DNA of 64,000 nt from Maribacter flavus (GTDB taxonomy: Bacteria > Bacteroidota > Bacteroidia > Flavobacteriales > Flavobacteriaceae): contig NZ_VUOE01000002.1 in the NCBI RefSeq assembly GCF_008386635.1, positions 620,001-684,000 of the forward strand, in the 5' to 3' direction. The notes under the pieces were generated by a model. That model worked only from the letters and a program-made list of their open reading frames with translations, was not told the origin of the DNA and searched no databases. Every line of letters starts with the position of its first letter. The first letter of the stretch is position 1. The position numbers and the translations under genes are program-made. This document shows, piece after piece, positions 41,835 to 51,698 of this stretch.

Positions 41835-43025
41835 ATGAAAAACAAAATATCACTTTTAAAAATTTTCTGTGCCGCTGCACTGGCATTCAGCATATTTTCC
41901 TGTAAGGAAAACAAGAAGGAAGAAAGCGCTGATGTCAAGGAGGAAGTACCCATGGATAGTACGGACTTGGCATTATTGGATTTGAATTTACCCGATGGTT
42001 TTGAGATAAAGGTATATGCCAGGGGAGTGGATGGTGCACGTTCCATGGCCATGGGACCTGACGGGACACTGGTTGTCGGAACCAGAAACGAGAACACCGT
42101 ATACGCTATACAGGACAAAGATGGGGACTATAAAGCCGAAACGGTCATGGTGCTCGATACTATGGAGGTTCCCAACGGAATTGCCATGCGAAACGGAGAC
42201 CTGTATGTTGCCCAGGTAGGTAGTCTATGGAAATATCCCAATATTGAAAGCCAGTTGGGTGGTACATTGAACAAAGAATTGGTCTATGATGATTATCCAA
42301 CGGAATTCCATCACGGTTGGAAATATATTGCCTTTGGACCCGATGATAAATTATACGTTCCTGTGGGTGCCCCCTGCAATATTTGTGATTCGACCGTGGT
42401 AGACGAACGTTTTGCCACCATCACCAGAATGGACCCTGACGGAAGTAACCGTGAAATTTACGCCCACGGTGTACGGAATTCCGTAGGCTTTACTTGGGAT
42501 GATAAAGGTGAGATGTGGTTTACGGACAATGGCAGGGATATGTTGGGCGATGATGTTCCTCCTTGTGAACTGAACCATATTACCGAGGCCGGTCAGCATT
42601 TTGGTTATCCTTTCTGTCACGGAGGTACAGTAAAAGACCCGGAATTTGGTGATCAACGTCCTTGTTCGGATTTTGTGCCACCTGCTAAAGCTTTGGGAGC
42701 ACATGTGGCACCCTTGGCGGTGAAATTTAAATCAGGAACTATGTTTCCAGCATCTTACAATGGAAAAGCGTTTATCGCCGAGCATGGTTCCTGGAACAGA
42801 AGTAAAAAGGTAGGTTATAGAATTATGCTGGCCGATATAGAAAATGGTGAAGTTAAGGGTACGGAGCCCTTCATCGATGGTTGGTTGAATGACGAGACCC
42901 AGAAAGTAACGGGCAGACCCGTTGATTTACTGTGGATGAAAGACGGGTCTTTGTTGATATCCGATGATTATGGAGACGCCATTTACAGGGTTACGTATTC
43001 CGATACCCAAGTAGCTTCCAACTAA
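41835..43025 (+). CDS. PQQ-dependent sugar dehydrogenase lipoprotein (sorbosone/glucose dehydrogenase type)
   Basis: 396 residues. Lipobox SIFSC near residue 23 anchors it in the envelope. A six-bladed beta-propeller follows, with FHHGWKYIAFGPDDKLYV near 160-177 containing the catalytic-type His, AHGVRNSVGFTWDD near 215 and WFTDNGRDMLGDD near 232-244. PQQ-binding Arg/His positions are plausible but not proved. HFGYPFCHGG near 258-267 and EHGSWNRSKKVGYR near 316 are conserved in the family. It oxidises sugars or related compounds in the periplasm, needing PQQ. No PQQ synthesis gene is in the window. The next gene starts two bases after the stop. Confidence 0.87.
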   Translation: MKNKISLLKIFCAAALAFSIFSCKENKKEESADVKEEVPMDSTDLALLDLNLPDGFEIKVYARGVDGARSMAMGPDGTLVVGTRNENTVYAIQDKDGDYKAETVMVLDTMEVPNGIAMRNGDLYVAQVGSLWKYPNIESQLGGTLNKELVYDDYPTEFHHGWKYIAFGPDDKLYVPVGAPCNICDSTVVDERFATITRMDPDGSNREIYAHGVRNSVGFTWDDKGEMWFTDNGRDMLGDDVPPCELNHITEAGQHFGYPFCHGGTVKDPEFGDQRPCSDFVPPAKALGAHVAPLAVKFKSGTMFPASYNGKAFIAEHGSWNRSKKVGYRIMLADIENGEVKGTEPFIDGWLNDETQKVTGRPVDLLWMKDGSLLISDDYGDAIYRVTYSDTQVASN

Positions 43026-43027
43026 TC

Positions 43028-43882
43028 ATGGCCCAGTTCCCCGAAAAAGTATATCTGAACGGAGAAATCATACCTTCTGAAAAAGCCCAAATATCGGTCT
43101 TTGACAGAGGGTTTATTTTTGGCGACGGCATTTATGAGGCCATGGCCCAGATCAATGGAGTTTTTTTTTACGAGGAGGCACATCTGGCTCGGCTTGCAGA
43201 GGGGCTTTCAAAAATCAATATTCGGTATGATGTCGGCCAAATACCTGAGGAAGTCAACAAATTGCTGGCAGCTACAAACCTTATTGGAAAGGACTGTTTC
43301 CTGTATATTCAAATAACTCGGGGTGTTGCCCCCAGACAGCATTCCTTTCCAAAAGACATAAGGCCTACGGTTTTTATGTATGCACTTCCTAAGGTGTTGC
43401 CCGATATCAATACCCTGCATGCAAATGTGATTACCCGGGAAGATTTCAGGTGGTCAAGATGCGATATTAAAATGACCTCTCTTTTGGGTAACGTGATGCT
43501 CAACGAGGAGGCCATGCAGCACGAATGCTATGAAACGGTGTTATACCGAAGCGGCATGGTTACGGAAGCTTCGCATTGCAATGTTTTTTTCGTGAAAGAT
43601 AGAGTTGTGTATACTCATCCGGCCAATGAATTTATTTTAAATGGAATCACCCGTTTGGTAGTGGTTCAGCTTTGCCAAGAATTGGGGTTGGAATTGCGTG
43701 AGGAGGCCGTTGCCATCGACAGTATTCGTGAGATGGACGAGGCCTTCCTTACAGGTACGAGCACACAGATAGCTTCCATACGGCAAATGGATGACCATGT
43801 ATATTATCAGAATAATAATGTCGGGCCCATTACAAAAATGCTGCAGGAAGCCTTCCTTCGTTTGAAAGCTATTGAAAGGTAG
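43028..43882 (+). CDS. Class IV PLP aminotransferase (D-amino-acid/branched-chain type)
   Basis: 284 residues, the length of D-alanine aminotransferases. Seen: the N-terminal FDRGFIFGDGIYEAM near 26-40, a hallmark of fold type IV; the PLP-binding Lys in RCDIKMTSLLGNVM near 141-154; the Glu-containing TEASHCNVFFV near 178-188; and the phosphate-binding LTGTSTQIASI near 240-250. The substrate (D-amino acids, aminodeoxychorismate or branched-chain amino acids) is unresolved. Cytosolic, while its upstream neighbour is exported, so the shared operon may be chance. Confidence 0.9.
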   Translation: MAQFPEKVYLNGEIIPSEKAQISVFDRGFIFGDGIYEAMAQINGVFFYEEAHLARLAEGLSKINIRYDVGQIPEEVNKLLAATNLIGKDCFLYIQITRGVAPRQHSFPKDIRPTVFMYALPKVLPDINTLHANVITREDFRWSRCDIKMTSLLGNVMLNEEAMQHECYETVLYRSGMVTEASHCNVFFVKDRVVYTHPANEFILNGITRLVVVQLCQELGLELREEAVAIDSIREMDEAFLTGTSTQIASIRQMDDHVYYQNNNVGPITKMLQEAFLRLKAIER

Positions 43883-43953
43883 CACTGTATTCCTGGGGAG
43901 GGTTTTGTGAAATCAAGGAAATCGTTTATTTTCAAAGTCTAAACCGACTGAAA

Positions 43954-45237
43954 ATGAAACGCATCCATCAAATTCTTCTCGCATTTTTGATTTTTCCCCT
44001 TGTAACCCTTACCGCGCAAAGTGATGGACAGGGCACGTACACCTTACTAATTGATGCCTATGATTGGGGTCCGGCCGTTAACAAGATAATCGTACCCAAA
44101 GTTGAATCCGAAACACCCGCTGTTTTTGGAGATTATGAGGTGAAGGTTGTACGAAGCAAGGAAAATGTAGAAATGCGGGAGGGGGAAGCCCAAGGAACCA
44201 GGAATGTGTTATATGCCTATCCCTCCAATGCAGATGGGGACCGCAGTGAGACTGGTGAATTTACAACATTGGTTCTCATGGTAGCACCTAACGACCCATT
44301 AAGTTCCCCAATCAAGTACTACCGTGGCCCAAATGGAAGGGCCAGCAACCAATGGATTGATTATGAATTGACCGTTACCCATGTACCTACGGGAACAACT
44401 TGGGACAAGGAGGGCAAAAGAATGATTCCCGACCTTGATATTTTTGATTTAACGGGAACTTTTAGCCATAAGGATATTGACCTTACCTATGGTGGCTTTA
44501 AACCAGAAGGCACCGGAAGCTTTCCATTGATCATTTGGCTTCATGGTGGTGGGGAAGGTGGCACCGACCCTGGTATTCCCCTTATTGCCAACAAAGCTGT
44601 CAATTATGCTTCCGCAAAGATTCAGGAAATTTTTAAAGGGGCCTATGTACTGGCGCCCCAGACGCCCACTTTTTGGATGCAGAGTGAATCTGGGGAATAT
44701 ACCCGTGGCAATACCAATGATATTTACAATGAGGCCTTGATGGCCTTGATCAAGGATTATGTAAGTAAAAACCCGGGAATCGATACGGATAGAATCTATA
44801 TAGGTGGCTGTTCCAATGGGGGTTACATGAGTCTCAAACTCTTATTGAACCACCCTGATTATTTTGCAGCGGGCTACATTAGTGCGCTGGCCTATCACAA
44901 TGAGTTCATCTCGGAGGCACAATTGAACAGCATCATAAATATTCCTATATGGTTCGTGCATTCCAAGGACGATACCACAACCGTTCCCGAAAAAACCGTA
45001 GTACCCCTTTATGAAAGATTGGTGGCCGCTGGTGCACCCAACGTGCATTTATCCCTCTATGACCATGTAACCGATTTGAATGGTATGTATGGCGGGAAAG
45101 CTTATCATTTTCCAGGGCATTGGTCTTGGATCTATTCCCATGCCAATGATGCCGATTTTGATTATGATGGCAACCCGGTCCTTATCGACAGCAAGCCCGT
45201 TACCATTATGGAGTGGTTGGCACAACAGCACAAATAG
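43954..45237 (+). CDS. Exported prolyl-oligopeptidase/esterase-like alpha/beta hydrolase
   Basis: 427 residues. Signal peptide ends near LVTLTAQ. An N-terminal beta domain (residues 25-170) precedes an alpha/beta hydrolase domain starting with FPLIIWLHGGGEGGTDPG near 190-207. The nucleophile elbow is GGCSNGGYMS near 288-297, with the catalytic Ser. The Asp of VHSKDDTTTVP near 337 and His of PGHWSW near 388-393 complete the triad. Relatives include feruloyl-esterase-like and PHB-depolymerase-like enzymes. It acts outside the cytosol. The substrate is unknown. Confidence 0.85.
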   Translation: MKRIHQILLAFLIFPLVTLTAQSDGQGTYTLLIDAYDWGPAVNKIIVPKVESETPAVFGDYEVKVVRSKENVEMREGEAQGTRNVLYAYPSNADGDRSETGEFTTLVLMVAPNDPLSSPIKYYRGPNGRASNQWIDYELTVTHVPTGTTWDKEGKRMIPDLDIFDLTGTFSHKDIDLTYGGFKPEGTGSFPLIIWLHGGGEGGTDPGIPLIANKAVNYASAKIQEIFKGAYVLAPQTPTFWMQSESGEYTRGNTNDIYNEALMALIKDYVSKNPGIDTDRIYIGGCSNGGYMSLKLLLNHPDYFAAGYISALAYHNEFISEAQLNSIINIPIWFVHSKDDTTTVPEKTVVPLYERLVAAGAPNVHLSLYDHVTDLNGMYGGKAYHFPGHWSWIYSHANDADFDYDGNPVLIDSKPVTIMEWLAQQHK

Positions 45238-45326
45238 AAATTTGAAGCATATCCCGATGGATTATCGGAATCTTTACATATCCTACCCCAAAGAATTTCG
45301 ATAATCCTAAAAATTCATTTTGGAAA

Positions 45327-45356
45327 TTGGTAAACTTGGAGTATTGCGTAACTTTA
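45327..45356 (+). promoter_or_regulatory. Promoter of the BNR-repeat protein gene
   Basis: TTG at 45327-45329 as -33 and TAACTTTA at 45349-45356 as -7 (one mismatch) are 19 bases apart. The expected transcript start near 45360 leaves a leader of about 27 bases before ATG 45387. Confidence 0.55.
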
Positions 45357-45386
45357 GGCAAAACCAACATTCAAATATCATTTTTC

Positions 45387-48380
45387 ATGAAAAGGCTATT
45401 GCTATCCACTGTTTTCCTGTTTTTAGGACTTACCGTTTTTTCCCAAAACTTTGACGCTTTCCAATACCGCACGATCGGGCCCAATAGGGGAGGAAGGGTC
45501 ACCACCGTGACGGGTACGCCCATGCTTCCGGGCACATTTTATTTGGGAGCTTCAGGTGCGGGTGTGTGGAAAACCGACGATTACGGGACCACTTGGAAAA
45601 ATGTTTCTGATGGATTTTTTAAGACACCCTCCATTGGTGCTATTGAAGTGGCCCAAAACGACCCGAATATCGTCTATGTGGGTACGGGTTCGGATGGTAT
45701 TCGAAGTAATATTATCAACGGAAAAGGGGTCTATAAATCCATTGACGCTGGAAAAACCTGGACACATATCGGCTTGGAAAATGCCGGACAGATCGGTGCC
45801 GTTGAAATTGACCCGACCAATAGTAATATCGTTTGGGTAGCTGCCATAGGAAATGCTTTTAAACCCAACGAGGAACGGGGTATCTACAAAACTATGGATG
45901 GTGGAAATACCTGGGAAAAGGTCCTTTTCGTTTCCAATGAAACGGGCTTTGCCGATTTGGAACTGCTTCCCGGTAACCCGAATGTGGTGTACGCCGCGGC
46001 TTGGAAGGCACAAAGAACCCCGTGGACCATTATTTCCGGAGGAGATAATAAAGAGGGAGGTATCTACAAATCGGTCAACGGTGGCAAGGACTGGGTAAAA
46101 TTGGAAGATGGACTGCCAAAAGGCCTCATTGGAAAAATTGACTTGGCCGTTTCCCCTACCGACTCCAGTATTCTGTACGCTGTAATTGAAGCACCGGGAA
46201 AGGAAGGAGGGGTCTATAAATCTGTAGATCAAGGAAAGACCTTTACCCAAACCTCCTGCAATGAGGGACTTGTAAACCGACCTTTTTACTATACCAACAT
46301 TGAATTGGACCCCACCAACCCGGATATCGTTTACTCCAATGCAAATCCGCTATTAAAATCGGTTGATGGCGGAAAGACCTGGAAACGTATGAGCGTACCT
46401 CACGGTGATAACCATGATATTTGGTTAAACCCCAACAATCCCGATCTGTTGATCCAATGTAATGATGGTGGGGCGAACGTTTCCCACAATGGGGGAAAGA
46501 CGTGGTCCACACAATTCAATCAGCCCACGGCGGAAATCTATCAGGTGGCCGTGGACGACCAGTATCCCTATTGGGTCTATGGGGCGCAACAGGACAATAC
46601 CACCATAGCTATTCCCAGTTCGGCACCGACAGCCAGTGGTCCGCAGGGTACACAGATCATGATGGATGTGGGCGGCTGTGAAACCGGTCCAGCCATCCCA
46701 AAACCTGGCGATCCTAATGTGGTGTACAACAACTGTAAAGGTCGGTTTAGCGTATTTAACAAGCTTACGGGTACGGACCGCGAATACTCCATTGGAGCCT
46801 CAAATATCTATGGACACAATCCCAAGGACCTAAAATACAGGTTTCAAAGGGTGGCGCCCATCCACGTGTCCCCACATGATCCAAATGTGGTCTATATGGG
46901 CTCGCAATACCTTCATAAAACCAGAAATGATGGCCAAATTTGGGAAACGATTTCTCCCGATCTAACTGCCAATGAGGACGATAAACAGGTAATTTCCGGT
47001 AGTCCCATCACAAGGGACATCACCGGGGAGGAGTATTACAGTACGCTCTATTCCATCAGGGAGTCAAAAATAAAGGAAGGGCTTATCTGGACAGGTTCCA
47101 ATGACGGCGTTATTTCTGTAACCCAAGATGGCGGACAGACATGGAGCGATGTCACCCCTAAGAAACTCCCTAACGGTGGAAGGGTAGAGTCCGTTGAACC
47201 TTCCCAATTCGACCCTGCCAAGGCCTATGTTGCCGTAGACCGACATTTACTGGGCGATGAAAAACCATATATATACAAAACGGAAGATTACGGAAAGAAC
47301 TGGACGGTGTTGAGTACCGAGGCCAATGGAATTCCATCGGACCATACCACAAGGGTACTCAGGGAAGATCCTAAAACCCCTGGATTATTGTATTTGGGAA
47401 CGGAATATGGGATGTTCATTTCATTCGATGACGGAAAAAGTTGGAAATCCTTTCAGCAAAACTTACCTATAACCCCCATTACCGATATTATCCTGCATCG
47501 CGGTGATTTGATATTGAGCACTATGGGACGCGGTTTTTGGATTTTGGACGATGTGAGTGCCATCAGGGATTCCAAAATAACAGCCTTAGGCGAGGAACCG
47601 GTACTTTTCAAACCGGAAGATACCTATCGCTATAGATCGCCATGGGGTTCCGGTGATTTCCCCAACTATCCATCCACCAGCGTAAGTATCGATTATTACC
47701 TACCGCAAGATTATAAAAATGGGGTAAGCATTGAAATACTTGATTCGGACCGAAATACGGTGGCGACCATCGTGAGTGATTCCACCCAGTTAAAATCCAC
47801 CAAGGAATCGGTGGAGGATATGGGCTTGAGTATGGTCTTTGAGTATGTGGACACCAAATTGGAAACCAAGAAGGGTATCAATCGTTTTGCTTGGGACCTA
47901 AGGCAAAAAGGGGCCTGGAATTCCAACAAAAGCAGAAGTTATAAAAATGGCCCCATGGTTTTGCCGGGAACCTATACCGCCAAACTGACGGTGGACGGAA
48001 AATCTACCGAGCAAACCTTCGATATACTGATGGATCCCCGTTTGGAGCGGGAAGGGGTTTCCCAAGAAATGATACAGGAGCAGTTGGCCCTACAAAACAA
48101 GGTTAACGACCTTTTGTCCGAAGCGCGAAAATTCCAGGATTCCTTGGAAAAGAAAATCAAGGAAACCAAGGACAAAGCGGAGAAAGAAGCCTTGGAAAAT
48201 GTATTAAAATCCATCAAAAACGATGACGGGGCCTATCCGCAACAGATGATGGTCGCCCAGATTTCCTATCTGTCCAACATCCTAGGTGGGTCCGATAAAA
48301 AACCGGGCAATGAAGAAGTACAAAGATTCAAGGAGTTGCAGCAACAGTTTCAAGCCGTGAAACAAAAAGTGAATCTATAA
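45387..48380 (+). CDS. Secreted BNR/sortilin-like beta-propeller repeat protein
   Basis: 997 residues from ATG 45387, which begins the signal peptide MKRLLLSTVFLFLGLTVFSQ. Multiple BNR/Asp-box repeats with the S/T-x-D-x-G-x-T/S-W core are seen throughout (KTDDYGTTWKNV, KSIDAGKTWTHI, KSVDGGKTWKRM, KTEDYGKNWTVL), as in Vps10/sortilin-like propellers. Such proteins bind peptides or glycans; relatives are annotated as glycosyl hydrolases without proof. The last 250 residues add an Fn3-like stretch and a long helix (LLSEARKFQDSLEKKIKE), probably a coiled coil. It probably acts at the cell surface. Substrate unknown. Confidence 0.87.
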   Translation: MKRLLLSTVFLFLGLTVFSQNFDAFQYRTIGPNRGGRVTTVTGTPMLPGTFYLGASGAGVWKTDDYGTTWKNVSDGFFKTPSIGAIEVAQNDPNIVYVGTGSDGIRSNIINGKGVYKSIDAGKTWTHIGLENAGQIGAVEIDPTNSNIVWVAAIGNAFKPNEERGIYKTMDGGNTWEKVLFVSNETGFADLELLPGNPNVVYAAAWKAQRTPWTIISGGDNKEGGIYKSVNGGKDWVKLEDGLPKGLIGKIDLAVSPTDSSILYAVIEAPGKEGGVYKSVDQGKTFTQTSCNEGLVNRPFYYTNIELDPTNPDIVYSNANPLLKSVDGGKTWKRMSVPHGDNHDIWLNPNNPDLLIQCNDGGANVSHNGGKTWSTQFNQPTAEIYQVAVDDQYPYWVYGAQQDNTTIAIPSSAPTASGPQGTQIMMDVGGCETGPAIPKPGDPNVVYNNCKGRFSVFNKLTGTDREYSIGASNIYGHNPKDLKYRFQRVAPIHVSPHDPNVVYMGSQYLHKTRNDGQIWETISPDLTANEDDKQVISGSPITRDITGEEYYSTLYSIRESKIKEGLIWTGSNDGVISVTQDGGQTWSDVTPKKLPNGGRVESVEPSQFDPAKAYVAVDRHLLGDEKPYIYKTEDYGKNWTVLSTEANGIPSDHTTRVLREDPKTPGLLYLGTEYGMFISFDDGKSWKSFQQNLPITPITDIILHRGDLILSTMGRGFWILDDVSAIRDSKITALGEEPVLFKPEDTYRYRSPWGSGDFPNYPSTSVSIDYYLPQDYKNGVSIEILDSDRNTVATIVSDSTQLKSTKESVEDMGLSMVFEYVDTKLETKKGINRFAWDLRQKGAWNSNKSRSYKNGPMVLPGTYTAKLTVDGKSTEQTFDILMDPRLEREGVSQEMIQEQLALQNKVNDLLSEARKFQDSLEKKIKETKDKAEKEALENVLKSIKNDDGAYPQQMMVAQISYLSNILGGSDKKPGNEEVQRFKELQQQFQAVKQKVNL

Positions 48381-48413
48381 ACTGTTTGAATGTTCAAGTA
48401 AGCAACCTTTGCC

Positions 48414-49688
48414 ATGTCGCACCGAAGAAAATTTCTAAAACAAGGGGCTTTGGCCTTGCTTTCGGCCCCATTGCTGTCCTTCGACCCGAAAAAGGAGTGG
48501 TCCTTAGGGGCTTTAAAAACGGATTCCTATGACGACGCGTATTGGAATTCCGTTCGGAAGCAATTCCCCCTAAAAGAAGGACAGACCTATTTTAACAATG
48601 GGACCATGGGCCCAACACCGGGGTACGTGTTGGACAAAATGATGCACCATATGTTGCATTACAATGTAGAGGCGGCCACCATCGACTATAAAAATAATTC
48701 AGGTCCCAAGTTGTTGAGCGGCTATTTCCCGTACGAAGAACTTCGCACCAAGTTGGCGATCATTATCAATTGTGATTTTAGGGAAATCAGCCTTATCCAA
48801 AACGCGACGTTTGGGATGAACTACGTGGGGATGGGACTTGATCTCAAGCCCGGGGACGAATTGCTGAACACAAATCAGGAACACGGCGGTGGCTTTGGGG
48901 CGTGGCAATTATTGGCAAAACGCAAGGGATGTGTGTACAAGCAAGCAATCTTACCAGAACCGGCCAACGATCCGCAAGAAATTGTTGACGCTATTTTTAA
49001 GCAGGTAACCAAAAAAACGAAGGTGATTGCCATACCCCATATCGTGTCAGGTTATGGAACGGTGATGCCGGTCAAGGAAATATGCCAAAAAGCTAAAAAT
49101 AACGGCATCTTTACGGTATTGGACGGCGCCCAGTGTGTTGGGCAGATTCCGGTAGATGTACGGGACATTGGCTGCGATGCCTATTATTCCAGCCTGCACA
49201 AATGGCTTTTGGCGCCCGCCGGAAGTGGCCTTTTGTACATTAACAAGGATGTTGTTTCGAATATATGGTCCACGATCGCCAGTTACAATTGGGACAATCA
49301 GGAAGACCATGGATTCCGACTCATGCAGAATGGCACGGGGAATGCCGGACTTTTGGCGGGTTACGATGCCGCGGTGGATTTCTTTAATACCATAGGGGCG
49401 GAACAATGGCTGGGGAGGATCAAGGAATTGGGAATGTATTTGCGCAATGGTCTAAAACGGATTTCGCATGTTACCATCTACTCCTCCACGAATGAGGAAA
49501 TGGCCGCAGGGATTACGACCTATGGTGTTGCCGGTATTTCGGGACCCGATTTGCAAACAGCCATGTGGGAAAAGGAGCGATTGCAGCCTCGGTCCGTGGG
49601 CGATAAAATGATCCGTCATTCCGTTCATATCTATAATTCAAAGGAAGAAATAGACCGTTCCCTGCGTGTTATAGAAAGTCTAGGTTAA
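48414..49688 (+). CDS. Tat-exported class V PLP-dependent aminotransferase-like protein
   Basis: 424 residues. The start SHRRKFLKQGALALL carries a twin-arginine motif (RRKFLK) followed by a hydrophobic stretch, so export as a folded, cofactor-loaded enzyme is likely. The fold-type I core includes YFNNGTMGPTP near 62-72, FTVLDGAQCVGQIPVDV near 226-242 with the PLP-pyridine Asp, and the PLP Lys in YYSSLHKWLLAPAGSG near 251-266. Relatives include isopenicillin N epimerase and cysteine-desulfurase-like proteins. The substrate is unknown. The preceding BNR gene ends 33 bases upstream, so co-transcription is possible. Confidence 0.85.
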   Translation: MSHRRKFLKQGALALLSAPLLSFDPKKEWSLGALKTDSYDDAYWNSVRKQFPLKEGQTYFNNGTMGPTPGYVLDKMMHHMLHYNVEAATIDYKNNSGPKLLSGYFPYEELRTKLAIIINCDFREISLIQNATFGMNYVGMGLDLKPGDELLNTNQEHGGGFGAWQLLAKRKGCVYKQAILPEPANDPQEIVDAIFKQVTKKTKVIAIPHIVSGYGTVMPVKEICQKAKNNGIFTVLDGAQCVGQIPVDVRDIGCDAYYSSLHKWLLAPAGSGLLYINKDVVSNIWSTIASYNWDNQEDHGFRLMQNGTGNAGLLAGYDAAVDFFNTIGAEQWLGRIKELGMYLRNGLKRISHVTIYSSTNEEMAAGITTYGVAGISGPDLQTAMWEKERLQPRSVGDKMIRHSVHIYNSKEEIDRSLRVIESLG

Positions 49689-49770
49689 TCTTTTAGTGTT
49701 CTTTTTTGACCCAAAAGATTCATTTTGTAATCAACAAGGTGTTAACGCTATCTAAATGCTTCTTAAACAC

Positions 49771-49778
49771 TATTTTTG
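49771..49778 (+). promoter_or_regulatory. TAnnTTTG box placed for a leaderless mRNA
   Basis: TATTTTTG is an exact -7 match that ends 4 bases before ATG 49783. The expected transcript start would coincide with the start codon. The -33 element is not evident. Confidence 0.42.
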
Positions 49779-49782
49779 CCGC

Positions 49783-51696
49783 ATGAATAGGTTTACATAC
49801 AAAGGATTCACACTCCTTTTTCTGCTTTTCTGTCAGACCTTACTGATTGCTCAGGAAAAAGGTGAATATGAAGGACCGTTCCAAATTGGAAAATATACGG
49901 GCAATGCGCGTTATCAGTACTATACTTCGGCAACCGATACGGTACTAGACGGCCCATTTTTGTTTCAAAAGTCCAATTTGGAGACCTTGTTGAAGGAACA
50001 GGACTCCTCCTTTACCATCAAGGGCAATTTTATCGACGCCTTGGCCAATGGTCCGTGGCAATTTCAATTTGGAAAATATACGTCTGACAGTAAGAGCGAA
50101 GTCGTAGATTTCGAATATCGAATCTTGGTCAGCGGCACCCAGGAAATGGCGACCGGTGTTTTATCCGAAGGCCTGCCTGATGGCGATTGGCATATTACGG
50201 TACAGGAGGTTGAAAACTCCGAAGTAACGAATATACTGTTCAAAAGTGAATTCAATTTTGAAAAGGGCGTTCCCCAGCAAAGTTTCAAAATAGAAAGTGA
50301 TAGCAGTGCCCTCGTAGGTAGATTTCTTAGGAACGGCGTGGCGCACGATGCATGGACCAGTTACGGAAGCAATGCCTTGGAAGTGGACGAAACATGGTAC
50401 TTTGAAGAAGGACTCCTACAAAAAATCGTTTTTGATGCTACAGGTGAGGAGGTCCCAGTTTTCGATATGTATGCACCACAGTATGAGATGATTTCCTTGG
50501 ACGACCGATTCCTGCTGCTTTTACGATATAACTTACGGGATAAGATAGGTCAGGGCAACACGTTGCAACTGTTGTCCAAGAACCGCGAAGTGTACCAAAA
50601 AATCAATACGATACTTACACAATTGGGCTCCGTTCCCTTTGATACGAATATAAAGGTACAGGTTCCCGTGTATGCTTTGGACAGCCTTCAAAAGGAGACC
50701 TTGGAACGGATTTCCGATAATTTGACCCAAGCATCGGAACTGTCCAAGACTATCCTTTCCAATAGCCACCTCAATATTATCCGAAGAACGGATACCGATG
50801 CTCAGTATTGGTATTCGGTTACCGAAAAATTGGTATCGGAATTTCTGAGTCCCTTGGAATCCTATGTAGATCTTTACCAAAATCAAATTTTTGAATTTGT
50901 AAATCCATCCACCGTTGAAGGGCGTATCTTTCCGGTCGGAATTCCCGATAAGACTATCGAGGTACAGGTCGGGCAAGAGCCATTTCAACTGCCTGAAGCC
51001 GATGCTTTCAACTTTCAAGGTAGTGGTCTTCAAGCCATGGAGCAAATAAGTGTCTATGCCCAAATGAGCATGGAATATATCCTGGACCAACTGTCTAATA
51101 AGCTATCGAACGATGTTCAAATCCAATCCTTAAAGGAACTGGAAAACGACCTTATTTCCATAAACAACGGTATTGAAAAGCAAATCGATTCCCTTTCGCC
51201 CCAGCTTCCGGAGAATTATGCCAATGCCTTGAAAAATTTGGGAGAAACCGCCAATGAAGAATTGGCCACCTATGCAAATATTTCCAACCCGGGCGAAAAA
51301 TTGAGTTTTGGGGAAGACCTACAATCCTGTTTGGAGGATATCAGATCCCTGATCAAACTTCTTTCCAATTTTCCGGAAAAAATCAAAGAAATTAAGGCGC
51401 TCTATACGGACGATATCTGGAATCCCTTTATGGCGACCGTCATGGAGGAGGAGGTCAAAAAGCGTATCGTGGAGGCGTATAGGGATATTTTGGTGCCCTA
51501 TTTTGTGCAAACTATTTCACAAACAGGGGAATGTGATAGGTTTGCCTTATTACGGGAACAGATTGTGTATGCCAATAACCGAATGGTAGGTTTACGAAAC
51601 GAGGAAACCCGAAAATTAGAACGAAAACTTAAAAGGGCACGAACGGCAGAAGAGATCTTGAAGTTGTTCCAACAGCAAATCCCAAAAGAAGACTAG
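49783..51696 (+). CDS. Secreted protein with MORN-like repeats, unknown function
   Basis: 637 residues from ATG 49783 (MNRFTYKGFTLLFLLF), chosen because the signal peptide begins there and the promoter box just upstream excludes the ATG at 49756. Signal peptide ends near LLIAQ. Residues 25-210 hold about five degenerate MORN_2-like strands with conserved Gly and aromatic residues (YEGPFQIGKYTGN, IKGNFIDALANGPWQFQFGK, GVLSEGLPDGDWHI). The remaining 400 residues are helical and coiled-coil rich, ending KRARTAEEILKLFQQQ. No catalytic motif is visible. It begins a three-gene envelope operon. Confidence 0.68.
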   Translation: MNRFTYKGFTLLFLLFCQTLLIAQEKGEYEGPFQIGKYTGNARYQYYTSATDTVLDGPFLFQKSNLETLLKEQDSSFTIKGNFIDALANGPWQFQFGKYTSDSKSEVVDFEYRILVSGTQEMATGVLSEGLPDGDWHITVQEVENSEVTNILFKSEFNFEKGVPQQSFKIESDSSALVGRFLRNGVAHDAWTSYGSNALEVDETWYFEEGLLQKIVFDATGEEVPVFDMYAPQYEMISLDDRFLLLLRYNLRDKIGQGNTLQLLSKNREVYQKINTILTQLGSVPFDTNIKVQVPVYALDSLQKETLERISDNLTQASELSKTILSNSHLNIIRRTDTDAQYWYSVTEKLVSEFLSPLESYVDLYQNQIFEFVNPSTVEGRIFPVGIPDKTIEVQVGQEPFQLPEADAFNFQGSGLQAMEQISVYAQMSMEYILDQLSNKLSNDVQIQSLKELENDLISINNGIEKQIDSLSPQLPENYANALKNLGETANEELATYANISNPGEKLSFGEDLQSCLEDIRSLIKLLSNFPEKIKEIKALYTDDIWNPFMATVMEEEVKKRIVEAYRDILVPYFVQTISQTGECDRFALLREQIVYANNRMVGLRNEETRKLERKLKRARTAEEILKLFQQQIPKED

Positions 51697-51698
51697 GC

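Noticed and set aside
45238..45310. ATCCCGATGGATTATCGGAAT hairpin after the esterase gene as a terminator
   Set aside because: The stem is short and lacks a T run. It resembles the REP-like hairpins of the microprotein array but is not a convincing terminator.
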